Assembly: GCA_002928735.1 (NCBI GenBank)
Contig: PERL01000015.1
Location: forward strand, 1 to 64,000
Origin: Hyphomicrobium sp.
Lineage (GTDB): Bacteria; Pseudomonadota; Alphaproteobacteria; Rhizobiales; Hyphomicrobiaceae
Direction of reading: 5' to 3'
Length of the DNA: 64,000 nucleotides
Shown here piece after piece: positions 53,918 through 62,481 of this stretch. A program made the position numbers and the translations under genes. Under the pieces are notes generated by a model. It saw nothing but the letters and a program-made list of their open reading frames with translations, searched no databases and was not told the DNA's origin. Each line of letters starts with the position of its first letter. The stretch's first letter is position 1.

Positions 53918-55609
53918 TCACTCCGCTGCGATGACGGCGGCGGGCGTTGCGGCTGAAATGGGCTGGGCCGGGCGTGGGCGGGCGTTGGAGGGGAGTCGGC
54001 GATCGGCGAGCATGTGGGACAGCGCGCGTTCAGAGAGCGCTGTGATCGTGAACAGCGGGTTGACGCCGAGGGAGCGGGGGATGATCGAGCCGTCGATGAC
54101 GTAGAGGCCGTCGTGGACGGACGTGGAGCCGCGTCCGGCGCTCGTGTCGAAGACTTCGGACTTGTGATTGACGACGCCTTCGTTTGCTTCGCGGCCCATG
54201 GCGCAGCCGCCGAGCGGGTGGGCGGTAGCTGGTTGGTGGCCCATGACGGTGCCGGCGAGCGGGTTCTTCACGTAGTCGCCGCCTGCACTTTCGACGACGG
54301 CGCGGAGTGCTGCGTCGAGGCGTTCGTAGCAGGGCTCCTTGGCGGCGTCTTTCCAGGCGAGTGCGAGCTTATCACCGTCGAGGCGGAAGACGCCGGACGC
54401 GCTATCGTGCGAGACGGCGAAGTACGTTTGCAGGCTGGCGAACGGGCCTTTGTACACGCCGCTGACGAGGCTTTGCAGCGCGCCGAGCAGGCGGCCGTTG
54501 GGCAGGAACATGACGGGCAGCGAGGGCGCGACGGCGGAGGGGACGGCGCCTTCTTGCACAGTCAGTTCATTGTCGAGATTGTCGGCGTCGCGGAATTCGA
54601 GCTGGCCGGTGACGGAGGCGCCGATTTCCATGCCGTCGATGCGCGGCGGATAGCCGACGCCGACGGAGTTGACGATGGTCTTGGCGCCGTAGCCGAAAGC
54701 GATGATGTCTCCGTTGGCAGAGAAGCGTTGGCCGAGGCGATCGGAGACGGAGAGGCCCTGGTCGCGCGAGCGGAGCAGGATTTCTGTGGAGCCGAGCGTG
54801 CCGGCGGCGAGGACGACGATGGCGGCTTCGAGGACGATCTCCGCGCCTTTGCCGTTCGTCGGAGCGGCGTGGACGCGCCACGTTCCGTCTGGAGCTTTGG
54901 CGATATGGCGGACGGTGATTTCGGTGAACATCTCCGCGCCGTGGCGGGCGGCGTCGGGCAGGTAGGTGAGGGCGACGGTATTCTTGGCGCCGACGTTGCA
55001 GCCGGCGCAGCAGTCGCCGCAGCGGGTGCAGGCGGGTTGCACGATGCCGGCGGGGTTGACGTTGTCCTCAAAGCTCACGGCGACGCGCGGTGTGACGAGA
55101 TGGGGCTTGCCCAGTTTCCGGCCGGCGTCGGCGAGCACGATGTATTTGGTCATCTCGGCGGCGCGCGGGTCGCTCGCGGGGCGCAGCCATTCCTCGGCGC
55201 GGGCATAGCCGCGATCGAGCCCGCCGTCCTGGCGGATCTGGCCGGGCCAAATTTCATCTTCGAAGACGCGGCGGTCAGGTCGCAGCGTGACGCCAGCGTT
55301 GACGAGCGAGCCGCCGCCAAGACCGCGGCCGACAAGGACGTGCATGTCGTCGCCGAGGCGGATGTCGAACAGCGCCGTGTCGGAGCCGGTCTTGAAGGAT
55401 TTGCCCTGGACCTGGAAATCGTTCTTGAGGTCGGGGAATTTGGCGGGGAAGCCGCCGGTTAGGACTTCGCGGCCGCGCTCAAGTACGGCGACCGATTTTC
55501 CTGCGCGCGCGAGGTGGGACGCCGCGACGCCGCCGCCGTAGCCGGAACCAATTACGATGACGTCGTATTTCGCTTTCAGCGCATCCAGCGGACGCGACAG
55601 CCGGGCCAT
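53918..55609 (-). CDS. GMC-family oxidoreductase with cysteine cluster
   Basis: This FAD-dependent oxidoreductase has 563 residues from ATG 55609, supported by a GGGGGGAGA ribosome site eight bases upstream. The dinucleotide motif VIGSGYGGGVAASHLARAG lies at residues 19-37. A cysteine cluster at C194, C197, C200, C201 and C204 (CTRCGDCCAGCNVGAKNT) matches the cholesterol-oxidase-like GMC group, in which a small iron-sulfur site or zinc is possible. The C-terminal GMC motif with HPLGGCAMG and GLYVIDGSIIPRSLGVNP carries the catalytic histidine. Substrate is likely an alcohol or sterol-like compound. No signal peptide is evident. Confidence 0.88.
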   Translation of the reverse strand: MARLSRPLDALKAKYDVIVIGSGYGGGVAASHLARAGKSVAVLERGREVLTGGFPAKFPDLKNDFQVQGKSFKTGSDTALFDIRLGDDMHVLVGRGLGGGSLVNAGVTLRPDRRVFEDEIWPGQIRQDGGLDRGYARAEEWLRPASDPRAAEMTKYIVLADAGRKLGKPHLVTPRVAVSFEDNVNPAGIVQPACTRCGDCCAGCNVGAKNTVALTYLPDAARHGAEMFTEITVRHIAKAPDGTWRVHAAPTNGKGAEIVLEAAIVVLAAGTLGSTEILLRSRDQGLSVSDRLGQRFSANGDIIAFGYGAKTIVNSVGVGYPPRIDGMEIGASVTGQLEFRDADNLDNELTVQEGAVPSAVAPSLPVMFLPNGRLLGALQSLVSGVYKGPFASLQTYFAVSHDSASGVFRLDGDKLALAWKDAAKEPCYERLDAALRAVVESAGGDYVKNPLAGTVMGHQPATAHPLGGCAMGREANEGVVNHKSEVFDTSAGRGSTSVHDGLYVIDGSIIPRSLGVNPLFTITALSERALSHMLADRRLPSNARPRPAQPISAATPAAVIAAE

Positions 55610-55821
55610 GGTTAATGTCTCCCCCCTGACGTTCGCATTAGGAGTAGCCGCTTCGGATGGGATTGGCACCTGTTCCTGTTGGCTTCCTTTGGGCAGCGTT
55701 ACCGTCCCGCAACGGCGGTGTTTCAGTTCTGCACTTTTGATTTTCGAAGCGTACTCTCCATTTGACAGCATCCGGCCGATCCTTGAACAAGGCGGCATAA
55801 AAATCCGAGGAGAACTCCCCC

Positions 55822-56256
55822 ATGCATGTGACGATCGACGACGCCCAGAAAATCATCCTGGCTGCGCGCAAGGCTGCGGAAAAGACGAAGACAAAAATGT
55901 GCATCGCCATCGTCGACTCGGGCGCCAACCTGAAGGCGTTCCACCGCATGGATGATGCGTGGGTCGGCTCGATCGACATCGCGATCAAGAAGGCGAAGAC
56001 GGCGGTGTTTTTCGGGATGCCAACGGGGCAGATTGGGAAGTTGTCGCAGCCGGGTGGGCCGCTTTTTGGTATCGAGCATTCGAACGACGGTCTGATTACG
56101 TTTCCGGGCGGATTGCCGATCGTTGACCACGAAGGCGTGCTGATCGGGGCGATCGGCGTGTCGGGATCGTCGGTCGAGAACGATCACATCGTGGCGGAAG
56201 CCGGCGTGAAAGTGTGCGGAGTTTCCGATTTGCCGGCGCATCCCTGGCGGACGTAA
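55822..56256 (+). CDS. GlcG/HbpS-family heme- or cofactor-binding protein
   Basis: This 144-residue single-domain protein of the GlcG/HbpS (DUF336) family has the motifs [56 protein letters not shown] and the final AEAG. Some members bind heme or corrinoids; others accompany glycolate or diol oxidation. It diverges from the GMC oxidoreductase across 212 bases, and a shared pathway is possible but not shown. GAGGAGA lies nine bases before the ATG. Confidence 0.88.
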   Translation: MHVTIDDAQKIILAARKAAEKTKTKMCIAIVDSGANLKAFHRMDDAWVGSIDIAIKKAKTAVFFGMPTGQIGKLSQPGGPLFGIEHSNDGLITFPGGLPIVDHEGVLIGAIGVSGSSVENDHIVAEAGVKVCGVSDLPAHPWRT

Positions 56257-56281
56257 CGCGCGAACGTCTTGCGTGACGATC

Positions 56282-56319
56282 GAGGCCCTGTCTCACGCGC
56301 GTGGGACAGGGCCTCTTTT
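56282..56319. terminator. Bidirectional terminator between GlcG and dctM
   Basis: GAGGCCCTGTC (56282-56292) and GACAGGGCCTC (56305-56315) form a perfect 11-bp stem, extended inward by CACGC/GCGTG, followed by TTTTC. The convergent dctM stop is a few bases on, so it may serve both strands. Confidence 0.88.
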
Positions 56320-56325
56320 CTTGTG

Positions 56326-58233
56326 TCAATCGAAGCGGGGTAGGTCACGCATGTCGAGGGTGGGGGCGCCGGGGCCGGTGTAGTCGTTCGCCGGCGCGCC
56401 CTCTATGACGGGCGGGGTGGGCGGCAGGGCGAAGCGGCCGTCGGAGGATGTGGGTGCGCCGGGCGCGGGATTAAGCGGGCGCTCGATGGCGGCGGGGTCT
56501 TTGGCTGGCGGCGCCTTTTTGACCAGCGCGTGCATCGCGATCCACGGCAGGGCCATGACGATGGCGACCATTAAAAGCTGGATGCCGACGTAGGGCACGG
56601 CTCCCCAATAAATCTGCGACGTGAGCACGGGTTCGGTGGTCTTGCCGGTGACCTTGTCGGTGTAGGGCTCTTTGGGCGCGACGGAGCGCAGGTAGAAGAG
56701 CGCGAAGCCGAAGGGCGGGTGCATGAAGCTCGTTTGCATGTTGACGGCGAGCAGGATGCCGAACCACACCATGAAAGGCGAGACGTCGGCGACGGTTTCG
56801 ACGATGGCGCCGTCGGCGCCCGTGGTGGCGATGACGGTGAAGCCCATGGCCTTGGCGATTTCGACGGCTTCCGGTGCCGTGCGGAAAATCGATTCCGCGG
56901 CGGGCTTCAGGAGCGGCACAAGGATGAAAGCCAGTTCGAAGAAGTCGAGGAAGAAGGCCAGCAGGAAGACGAGGATCATGACGGCGATGAGGAAGCCGTA
57001 CATGCCGCCGGGGAGCGAGGTGAGCAGGTGCTCGACCCAGATGTGGCCGTTCACGCCGTAGAAGGTGAGCGAGAAGATGCGGGCGCCGATGAGGATAAAC
57101 ATCACGAAGGCGGAGAGCTTGGCGGTGGCTTCGGTGGCTTGCCGCACGATCGGCCAGTTGAGGCGCTGGGGTTCGCTGTTGAGATAGCGGTTGATGCCAG
57201 CGAGCAGGAGGGCCCCGACCGCGCCCATTGCGCCGCCTTCGGTGGGCGTTGCGAGGCCGACGAGAATGGTGCCGAGGACAAGGAAGATCAGCATCAGCGG
57301 CGGCACCATCACGAAGGTGACGCGCTCGGCAAGCGGTGAGAGGAAGCCGCGTCCGGTGGAGCGGATAGTGGCCTTGTTGACGAGGGCGACGGCGAGGGCA
57401 ACGAGGATGGAGACGGCCAGCGCGAGAATGAAGAATTCCATCGCCGTGTAGCCGGAGTTCCAGAGCGCGGCGGTGCCGATGGCGCCGGAGATCAGTGTGA
57501 GGATGCCGAGCGAGGGGAGGCCGCGCGTGCCATCGGGCTTGCGGTGGCCGATTTCTTCCGGCGGAAGGCCGGGGCCGGCGGCGGGATTGATGCGGCAGAC
57601 GACAAAGACGTAGAGCGCGTAGAGGCCGGCGAGCATGATGCCGGGAAGCAGCGCGCCCTTGTACATCTGGTCGACGGAGCGGCCGAGCTGGTCGGCGAGC
57701 ACGATCAAGACAAGCGAGGGCGGGATGATCTGGGCGAGTGTTCCGGAAGCGGCGATGGTGCCGGCGGCGAGGCGGCGGTCATAGCCGTAGCGGAGCATGA
57801 TCGGCAGTGAGATGAGGCCCATGGAAATGACGGACGCGGCCACAACGCCGGTAGTGGCGGCGAGCATGGCGCCGACGAAAATCACCGCATAGGCGAGGCC
57901 GCCACGGATGGTGCCGAACAATTGTCCGATGGTTTCAAGCAAGTCTTCGGCCATGCCAGAGCGTTCAAGGATCAGCCCCATGAAGGTGAAAAACGGGATG
58001 GCGAGGAGCGTGTCGTTGCGCATCACCTCATAGATGCGGCCGGGCATCGAGTTGAGCAGCGGCCAGGAGAGCGTGATGACGCCGTCGGAGTAGGGGGCGA
58101 GTTCGACGCCGATGACAAAGAAGATGAGGCCGACGGCACCGAGTGAGAAGGCGACGGGGTAGCCCAGCAGCAGGAATGCCACGAGGGCTGCGAACATGAT
58201 CGGCGCGAGGTTTTGCGCGAGGAAGACGGACAT
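56326..58233 (-). CDS. dctM: TRAP transporter large permease (DctM), long form
   Basis: This is the large membrane subunit of a tripartite ATP-independent periplasmic transporter, expected to have 12 or more helices. At 635 residues it is far longer than the usual 425-residue DctM, because of a cytoplasmic insert (about 210-310) and an Ala/Pro-rich tail. Family marks are FLLLGYPVAFSLGAVGLIFF, FFTFMGLILERSGMAEDLL and GAMLAATTGVVAASVISMGL. It follows dctQ by 21 bases. The binding protein (DctP) is not in the window, so the substrate cannot be guessed; long DctM forms are known for several organic-acid systems. Confidence 0.9.
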   Translation of the reverse strand: MSVFLAQNLAPIMFAALVAFLLLGYPVAFSLGAVGLIFFVIGVELAPYSDGVITLSWPLLNSMPGRIYEVMRNDTLLAIPFFTFMGLILERSGMAEDLLETIGQLFGTIRGGLAYAVIFVGAMLAATTGVVAASVISMGLISLPIMLRYGYDRRLAAGTIAASGTLAQIIPPSLVLIVLADQLGRSVDQMYKGALLPGIMLAGLYALYVFVVCRINPAAGPGLPPEEIGHRKPDGTRGLPSLGILTLISGAIGTAALWNSGYTAMEFFILALAVSILVALAVALVNKATIRSTGRGFLSPLAERVTFVMVPPLMLIFLVLGTILVGLATPTEGGAMGAVGALLLAGINRYLNSEPQRLNWPIVRQATEATAKLSAFVMFILIGARIFSLTFYGVNGHIWVEHLLTSLPGGMYGFLIAVMILVFLLAFFLDFFELAFILVPLLKPAAESIFRTAPEAVEIAKAMGFTVIATTGADGAIVETVADVSPFMVWFGILLAVNMQTSFMHPPFGFALFYLRSVAPKEPYTDKVTGKTTEPVLTSQIYWGAVPYVGIQLLMVAIVMALPWIAMHALVKKAPPAKDPAAIERPLNPAPGAPTSSDGRFALPPTPPVIEGAPANDYTGPGAPTLDMRDLPRFD

Positions 58234-58254
58234 GGGGTTTGATCTCCGCTCCCG

Positions 58255-58827
58255 CTAAGGCTTTGCCGGTTCGGCGGCGCTGGTGACCGCTTCGTGGTAG
58301 CCGCCTTTCGGTTTCGGCTCCTCCATGTCGCCGCGCATGATGGCGATGCGCTTGATGAGTTCGGAGAGGCCTTGCGCGAAGAGGAGCGCGAAGGCCAGCG
58401 GGATGAGCCATTTGATCGGCCATTGCGGGAGGCCGCCGGCGTCCTTGGACTGCTCGTTCTGCATCCAGGAAATCGCTGCGTAGTTCCAGGACGTGTAGAT
58501 GATGAGCGCGGCCGTCGGCAGCAGGAAGAAGACGTGGCCGATCAGTTCGATGATGTTGCGGGTGCGCTTTGAAAGGCGGGCGCTCACGATGTCGATGCGG
58601 ATGTGTTCATTGTCTTTGAGGGTCCACGGTGCGGCGAGGAGAAAGGCGATCGCGAACATCCACCACTGCAACTCGAGCCAGGCGTTGGACGAGGTATCGA
58701 ACAGTTTGCGAATGATGGCATTGCCGGCGCTGATGACGGCCGCTGCCACAATAAGCCACGCGACCGTGCGGCCGATCCACGTATTCAGCGCATCGATTGC
58801 GCGGCTCAGCGAGAGTAGCGCCTGCAT
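58255..58827 (-). CDS. dctQ: TRAP transporter small permease (DctQ)
   Basis: This is the four-helix small permease subunit that pairs with DctM, 190 residues from ATG 58827 with GGAG just upstream. Helices lie at about 20-42 (AWLIVAAAVISAGNAIIR), 48-66 (LELQWWMFAIAFLLAAPWTL), 92-112 and 140-160 (LIPLAFALLFAQGLSELI). The LQWW motif and DNEHIRIDI are typical of DctQ. It heads the dctQ-dctM operon. A binding-protein gene must lie elsewhere, possibly upstream of this locus outside the window or at a distant site. Confidence 0.88.
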   Translation of the reverse strand: MQALLSLSRAIDALNTWIGRTVAWLIVAAAVISAGNAIIRKLFDTSSNAWLELQWWMFAIAFLLAAPWTLKDNEHIRIDIVSARLSKRTRNIIELIGHVFFLLPTAALIIYTSWNYAAISWMQNEQSKDAGGLPQWPIKWLIPLAFALLFAQGLSELIKRIAIMRGDMEEPKPKGGYHEAVTSAAEPAKP

Positions 58828-58868
58828 CCCCACTCCGTCCCCGTCCCGTTCCGGTCGTTTCCGGCTCG

Positions 58869-58890
58869 TGCAGCCCTTGTGCAACCCTTG
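58869..58890. repeat. Tandem 11-bp direct repeat between dctQ and the Mrp gene
   Basis: TGCAGCCCTTG is followed at once by TGCAACCCTTG (10 of 11 identical), spaced one DNA turn apart, about 40 bases upstream of dctQ and 156 bases upstream of the Mrp gene. Such phasing fits a regulator contacting one face of the helix. Binding is inference. Confidence 0.45.
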
Positions 58891-59045
58891 TACTGGGCTT
58901 TGGCCGTGACTTCGTATACCCGTGGGGCCGGGTGACTTCCAGCGCGGCCTCTCCTAGTATCCGGCCTCTTCTTTAAAAGGGGCCACTGGCGCACGCCGTC
59001 TGACTGTGCGCGGCCCTCGATTCACGGCACTCCCAGGAGCATCAC

Positions 59046-60590
59046 ATGGCAGTTGATAAAGCGAAGGTCCTCGACGCGCTGCGCCGCGTTAAGGGGCCCG
59101 ATCTGACGAGCAATCTCGTCGACCTGGGGCTCGTGTCTGAAGTTCTGGTCAAAGACGACAAGGTCTATTTTTCGATCACGGTGCCGGCGCACCGGGCGCA
59201 GGAATTGGAGGCGTTACGGCAGGCGGCCGAAAAGATGGTGTCGGGTATCGAGGGCGTAGCCGGGGCGACCGTGGTGCTGACGGCCGAGCGCGGGGCCGAG
59301 CCGCAGCGGGCGCCAGCGCCGCCGCCGATGCGGCCGGCGCCGCCGCTTGTGAAAGAGCATGACCGGGTGCGCGATGCGCGGGCGAAGGGTGCGGCGGGCG
59401 ATGGGGGAACCGCTCGGGCTGCTCCGAGCGGTCCGGCACCGTCGCTGTCGCCCAGCGGGGCGAAGCAGCCGCTTGGGATTCCAGGGATCAAGCATTTGAT
59501 CGCGGTGGCGTCGGGTAAGGGCGGCGTTGGCAAATCGACGACGGCTGTGAACCTCGCGCTCGGTTTGCAGGCCATTGGGCTCAAGGCTGGCATCATGGAT
59601 GCGGATATTTACGGGCCGTCGCAGCCGCGGTTGTTGGGCTTGTCGGGGCGGCCGGAGGTTCTCGCCGGCAACAAGCTGAAGCCGATGGAAGCGTATGGCC
59701 TCAAAGCCATGTCGATGGGCTTCATGGTGGACGAGGGTACGCCGGTCGTCTGGCGCGGACCCATGGTTGTTCAAGCTCTCAATCAAATGCTGCGCGAAGT
59801 GGCGTGGGGCGAGCTCGACGCCTTGATCATCGACATGCCGCCGGGGACGGGCGACGTGCAATTGACGATGGCGCAGCAGGTGCCGCTGTCGGGCGCGGTG
59901 ATCGTGTCGACGCCGCAGGACCTCGCCTTGATCGACGCGCGCAAGGGGCTCGCCATGTTCCAGAAGGTGAACGTGCCGGTGCTCGGTCTCATCGAGAACA
60001 TGAGCTACTTCCTGTGTCCGAGTTGCGGGACGCGGAGTGATATCTTCGGGCACGGTGGGGCGGAAGAGGAAGCGCGCAAGCTCAAATTGCCGTTCCTCGG
60101 CGGGGTGCCGCTGCATATGGAGATCCGCGAGCGGTCGGACAGCGGCAAGCCCATTGTTGCCACCATGCCCGAGGGTCCGCAGGCGCAGATCTATCGCGAG
60201 ATCGCGGCGGCGGTTTGGGGCGAAGTGCAGAAGTCGGCTGGCGTGACGCCGCCGGAGTTGAACGTGACGCCGGGCGGCGACGTGCTGCGCATTGCGTTTG
60301 CGGATGGCGACCGCTTCGATCTCACGGCGGAAATGCTGCGCGTGATGAGCCCATCAGCGGAAGTGCAGGGCCATTCGCCCGATCAGCGCGTGACGGTGGG
60401 GAACAAGAAGAATGTTCGCATCGCGGAGTTGAAGCCGATTGGCACCTACGCGGTGCGCATCGTGTTCGACGACCGGCACGATACGGGCCTGTTCACGTGG
60501 GATTACCTGCGCACGCTCGGCCGCGAGAAGGAGAGCCGCTGGGCGGGGTATCTGGCGGAGTTGAAGGCGAAGGGGTTGGGGCGGGGGTGA
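59046..60590 (+). CDS. Mrp/ApbC Fe-S carrier with C-terminal DUF971 (HCF101-like layout)
   Basis: This P-loop Fe-S cluster carrier of 514 residues has three recognisable parts. Residues about 5-80 are a MIP18/DUF59 domain (RRVKGPDLTSNLVDLGLV). A Pro/Ala-rich linker leads to an Mrp ATPase with the deviant Walker A GKGGVGKS at 157-164, MDADIYGPSQPRL and the cluster-binding CxxC in CPSCG near 320. Residues about 405-495 resemble DUF971 (LRIAFADGDRFDLTAEMLRV; YAVRIVFDDRHDTGLFTWDY). Mrp proteins transfer [4Fe-4S] clusters in the cytoplasm. The DUF971 extension is the layout of chloroplast HCF101. Confidence 0.87.
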   Translation: MAVDKAKVLDALRRVKGPDLTSNLVDLGLVSEVLVKDDKVYFSITVPAHRAQELEALRQAAEKMVSGIEGVAGATVVLTAERGAEPQRAPAPPPMRPAPPLVKEHDRVRDARAKGAAGDGGTARAAPSGPAPSLSPSGAKQPLGIPGIKHLIAVASGKGGVGKSTTAVNLALGLQAIGLKAGIMDADIYGPSQPRLLGLSGRPEVLAGNKLKPMEAYGLKAMSMGFMVDEGTPVVWRGPMVVQALNQMLREVAWGELDALIIDMPPGTGDVQLTMAQQVPLSGAVIVSTPQDLALIDARKGLAMFQKVNVPVLGLIENMSYFLCPSCGTRSDIFGHGGAEEEARKLKLPFLGGVPLHMEIRERSDSGKPIVATMPEGPQAQIYREIAAAVWGEVQKSAGVTPPELNVTPGGDVLRIAFADGDRFDLTAEMLRVMSPSAEVQGHSPDQRVTVGNKKNVRIAELKPIGTYAVRIVFDDRHDTGLFTWDYLRTLGREKESRWAGYLAELKAKGLGRG

Positions 60591-60605
60591 TGGGGGCATC
60601 GCCGT

Positions 60606-60923
60606 TTATAGCGGCGTGCGCTCAACCATCCGGACCATTTCCTTCTTGCCGCGAGTCGCTAGGGTGGCACCACCAAGCAGTATCAATCCCACAGTCCAAA
60701 TCGCGAACCACTCAAACAGCACATTCAGACCCGCCACACCCACGATGGCCTGTCCCAATCCGCTTCCTTGCAATGAACGCCGTGCATCGCCGATGCGTGA
60801 CAACACAAAGATAATCTCGGCTGCTATCCAGAGATTGAACCCTACGAATGTCCATTTTACCAGCCGTCCGAAGAGCGATCTCGGCTGCCGCCGCTCGCGC
60901 CAGATTTCGGTCGCGGTCTGCAT
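60606..60923 (-). CDS. Small membrane protein of unknown function
   Basis: This 105-residue protein has two hydrophobic segments, about 22-42 (LVKWTFVGFNLWIAAEIIFV) and 68-90 (LFEWFAIWTVGLILLGGATL), with a positively charged N-terminus and end. It begins two bases after the stop of the upstream lipoprotein gene, so the two form one transcript. Codon use is less biased to G-ending codons than in the neighbouring Mrp gene. No function can be assigned. Confidence 0.7.
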   Translation of the reverse strand: MQTATEIWRERRQPRSLFGRLVKWTFVGFNLWIAAEIIFVLSRIGDARRSLQGSGLGQAIVGVAGLNVLFEWFAIWTVGLILLGGATLATRGKKEMVRMVERTPL

Positions 60924-60925
60924 AA

Positions 60926-61291
60926 TTATCCCCGCGCTGACCCACCGTCGCAGCGGTATTTAAATTCCCACTGCGGTTTCAGAACCTCGTAGCCGTCCAC
61001 GATCACACACGACGCGCGCCCCGTGTTGGCCAGATACTGCTCGGCTGCACGCTGATACCCGGGTTTCGCTGAACCAGCGAGTCCGAACGTCGCGCCGTGC
61101 GCTGCGGCGACTCCAATAGATGGATTGACCATCATTGTGCCTTTGTCGGGCCGGTCGAAGACCTGAAACGTATCTTCCGGCGTCTGGACCGGCACGCTCG
61201 AAATGGATCCGTAAGTCTCGACAACGTGACTAACGCCGCCGCACCCCGCCAGTGCACAACCGGACAAAACGGCTAGCAGGCGAATATTCAT
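60926..61291 (-). CDS. Small lipoprotein of unknown function
   Basis: From ATG 61291 this is a 121-residue lipoprotein with lipobox LAGC (MNIRLLAVLSGCALAGC), the acylated cysteine at 17. The mature part has a short strand-rich domain (SVPVQTPEDTFQVFDRPD), an Ala/Gly stretch and two later cysteines (RASCVIVDGYEV and YRCDGG) that may form a disulfide. It is the first gene of a two-gene unit with the small membrane protein. No family was recognised. Confidence 0.75.
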   Translation of the reverse strand: MNIRLLAVLSGCALAGCGGVSHVVETYGSISSVPVQTPEDTFQVFDRPDKGTMMVNPSIGVAAAHGATFGLAGSAKPGYQRAAEQYLANTGRASCVIVDGYEVLKPQWEFKYRCDGGSARG

Positions 61292-61388
61292 CGCAATTTT
61301 CTCCTCGGCAATCTGTTCCACGATTACGCCTTTTTGCCAAATCTGGCCACGGTTCGCCGGGTGTCCCACTGTGCAAAACCCTCTCCCA

Positions 61389-61825
61389 CGTCATCCCGGC
61401 GAAGGCCGGGACCTAGTCAACGTGCAGCAGGATGAACAGCGCGGCTGCGTCCAGAGCGTTGGCCAATGCTGTGAAAACGTTCGTGTTGAAGTTTGTCTGG
61501 GTCCCGGCCGGCTTCGCTGCGCTCGCGCGCCGGGATGACGGTGAAAGAGCGAAGTGTTGATCTCGCGCGGCGTTGTGCGCCGCGCGCGCATCCCCAAGGT
61601 CGTCATCCCGGCGAAGGCCGGGATCCGCGCAAGCTTCTGGTGATGCGATTTGTCAGAGGCTTGGATGGGCCCCCGCCTTGATTGCCTTGCGATGCTCCGC
61701 ATCGACGCGGCGGTGACGGTGTGGTGATAGCGGTGAGCTGTAGCTGTCACCAACCTTGTGGCGCGATGGGTCCTCGGGACCCCGGCCTTCGCCGGGGCAG
61801 GCAACCCGAGGATGACACCTGTGGG
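61389..61825. repeat. Dispersed GC-rich palindromic repeats, four copies
   Basis: The core CATCCCGGCGAAGGCCGGG occurs at 61389-61411 and 61601-61623; inverted or degenerate relatives lie near 61500-61541 and at 61780-61825, where GGGACCCCGGCCTTCGCCGG is followed by an arm ending in GAGGATGAC. This is the palindromic repeat type common between genes in Alphaproteobacteria. The gap from 61292 to 61962 (671 bases) holds these repeats, the terminator and a bulged hairpin, and I see no gene in it. Confidence 0.75.
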
Positions 61826-61853
61826 GTGGTGCGTGAGAGAATCTACCGCCGAC

Positions 61854-61888
61854 AAAACAAAGGCCGCATCGCTTTCGCGATGCGGCCT
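61854..61888 (-). terminator. Intrinsic terminator of the AdoMetDC-like gene
   Basis: AGGCCGCATCGC (61861-61872) and GCGATGCGGCCT (61877-61888) form a perfect 12-bp stem with a 4-base loop. On the minus strand it is followed by TTTGTTTTG. It lies about 75 bases after the stop of the gene at 61963-62481. Confidence 0.85.
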
Positions 61889-61929
61889 CGTCTGTCTTGA
61901 TCGCTGGTTCGTTCGGGACCTTCGCTTGG

Positions 61930-61954
61930 CCCACACTCCGCAGGCGGGTGTGGG
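61930..61954. repeat. Single bulged hairpin of the array family
   Basis: CCCACAC pairs with GTGTGGG, one T is bulged, and an inner CCGC-AG-GCGG stem closes the loop. This is the same architecture as the two arrays, with both arms changed in a compensating way. No inverted end motifs flank this copy. Confidence 0.7.
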
Positions 61955-61962
61955 GCGGAGGA

Positions 61963-62481
61963 CTATGCGGCCTTGCGGGCGGCTGGTCCGCGGACGGTCG
62001 CGAGCGGCTTCTTGAAGCGGGCGCCATCGGAGGGAAGGCGCATCTTCTTCAGCACCGCTTCGCGCGCGGCGAAGCTGTCGGCGAACGCAGTCATCGCCAT
62101 CTCGGGGCGGAGAACGCCCTGGATGTCGAGCGAGACGTAGCCCGTCGCGGGCCAAGCCTCGATGGCGATGCGGCCGCCGGTGAAGGACACGGTGCCGGTG
62201 ACGGCGCCGGTCTTCGGCTGACGCTTCAGATCCGAAGCCGTGACAGAGAGGCGCGAGAACGCAAGGGCGCGTCCCACGGCCCGCTGCACAGCGCGGACAG
62301 TGCCGATTTCACCGGCGCCAGTCAGATCGATGGCGACGGTCTTCAGCGATACAGTTTCGGAAACATCGTTCCCGCAATCCACGCGCTCATCGCGCGTTAC
62401 CACAGCAGATTCTTCCTCTTGGGCGGGGCTTGAACGAGTCAAGTCCATCCCCAATTGGAAGAGGGCGTCATTAAAGGCCAT
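61963..62481 (-). CDS. AdoMet-decarboxylase-like protein lacking catalytic residues
   Basis: This is a 172-residue soluble protein. Residues about 50-155 align by eye with the prokaryotic S-adenosylmethionine decarboxylase (SpeH) fold: a helix at GEIGTVRAVQRAVGRALAFS, two strands, then GGRIAIEAWPATGYVSLDIQ and a helix with MTAFADSFAAREAVLKKM. In active SpeH the motif is ESHxxIHTWPExGYxxxDxxxCG. Here the pyruvoyl-forming Ser is Gly, the His of IHT is Glu, and the Cys is absent, so it should not self-cleave or decarboxylate. It may be a regulatory or structural paralogue. The first 45 residues are an acidic extension. It has its own terminator. Confidence 0.62.
   Translation of the reverse strand: MAFNDALFQLGMDLTRSSPAQEEESAVVTRDERVDCGNDVSETVSLKTVAIDLTGAGEIGTVRAVQRAVGRALAFSRLSVTASDLKRQPKTGAVTGTVSFTGGRIAIEAWPATGYVSLDIQGVLRPEMAMTAFADSFAAREAVLKKMRLPSDGARFKKPLATVRGPAARKAA

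Noticed and set aside
54014-55462. 482-codon open frame on the plus strand
   Set aside because: It is antisense to the GMC oxidoreductase and shows low-complexity Gly/Ala/Asp composition with no motif.
61391-62155. 254-codon open frame across the repeat region
   Set aside because: It runs through palindromic repeats and overlaps the AdoMetDC-like gene and its terminator; no domain is visible.
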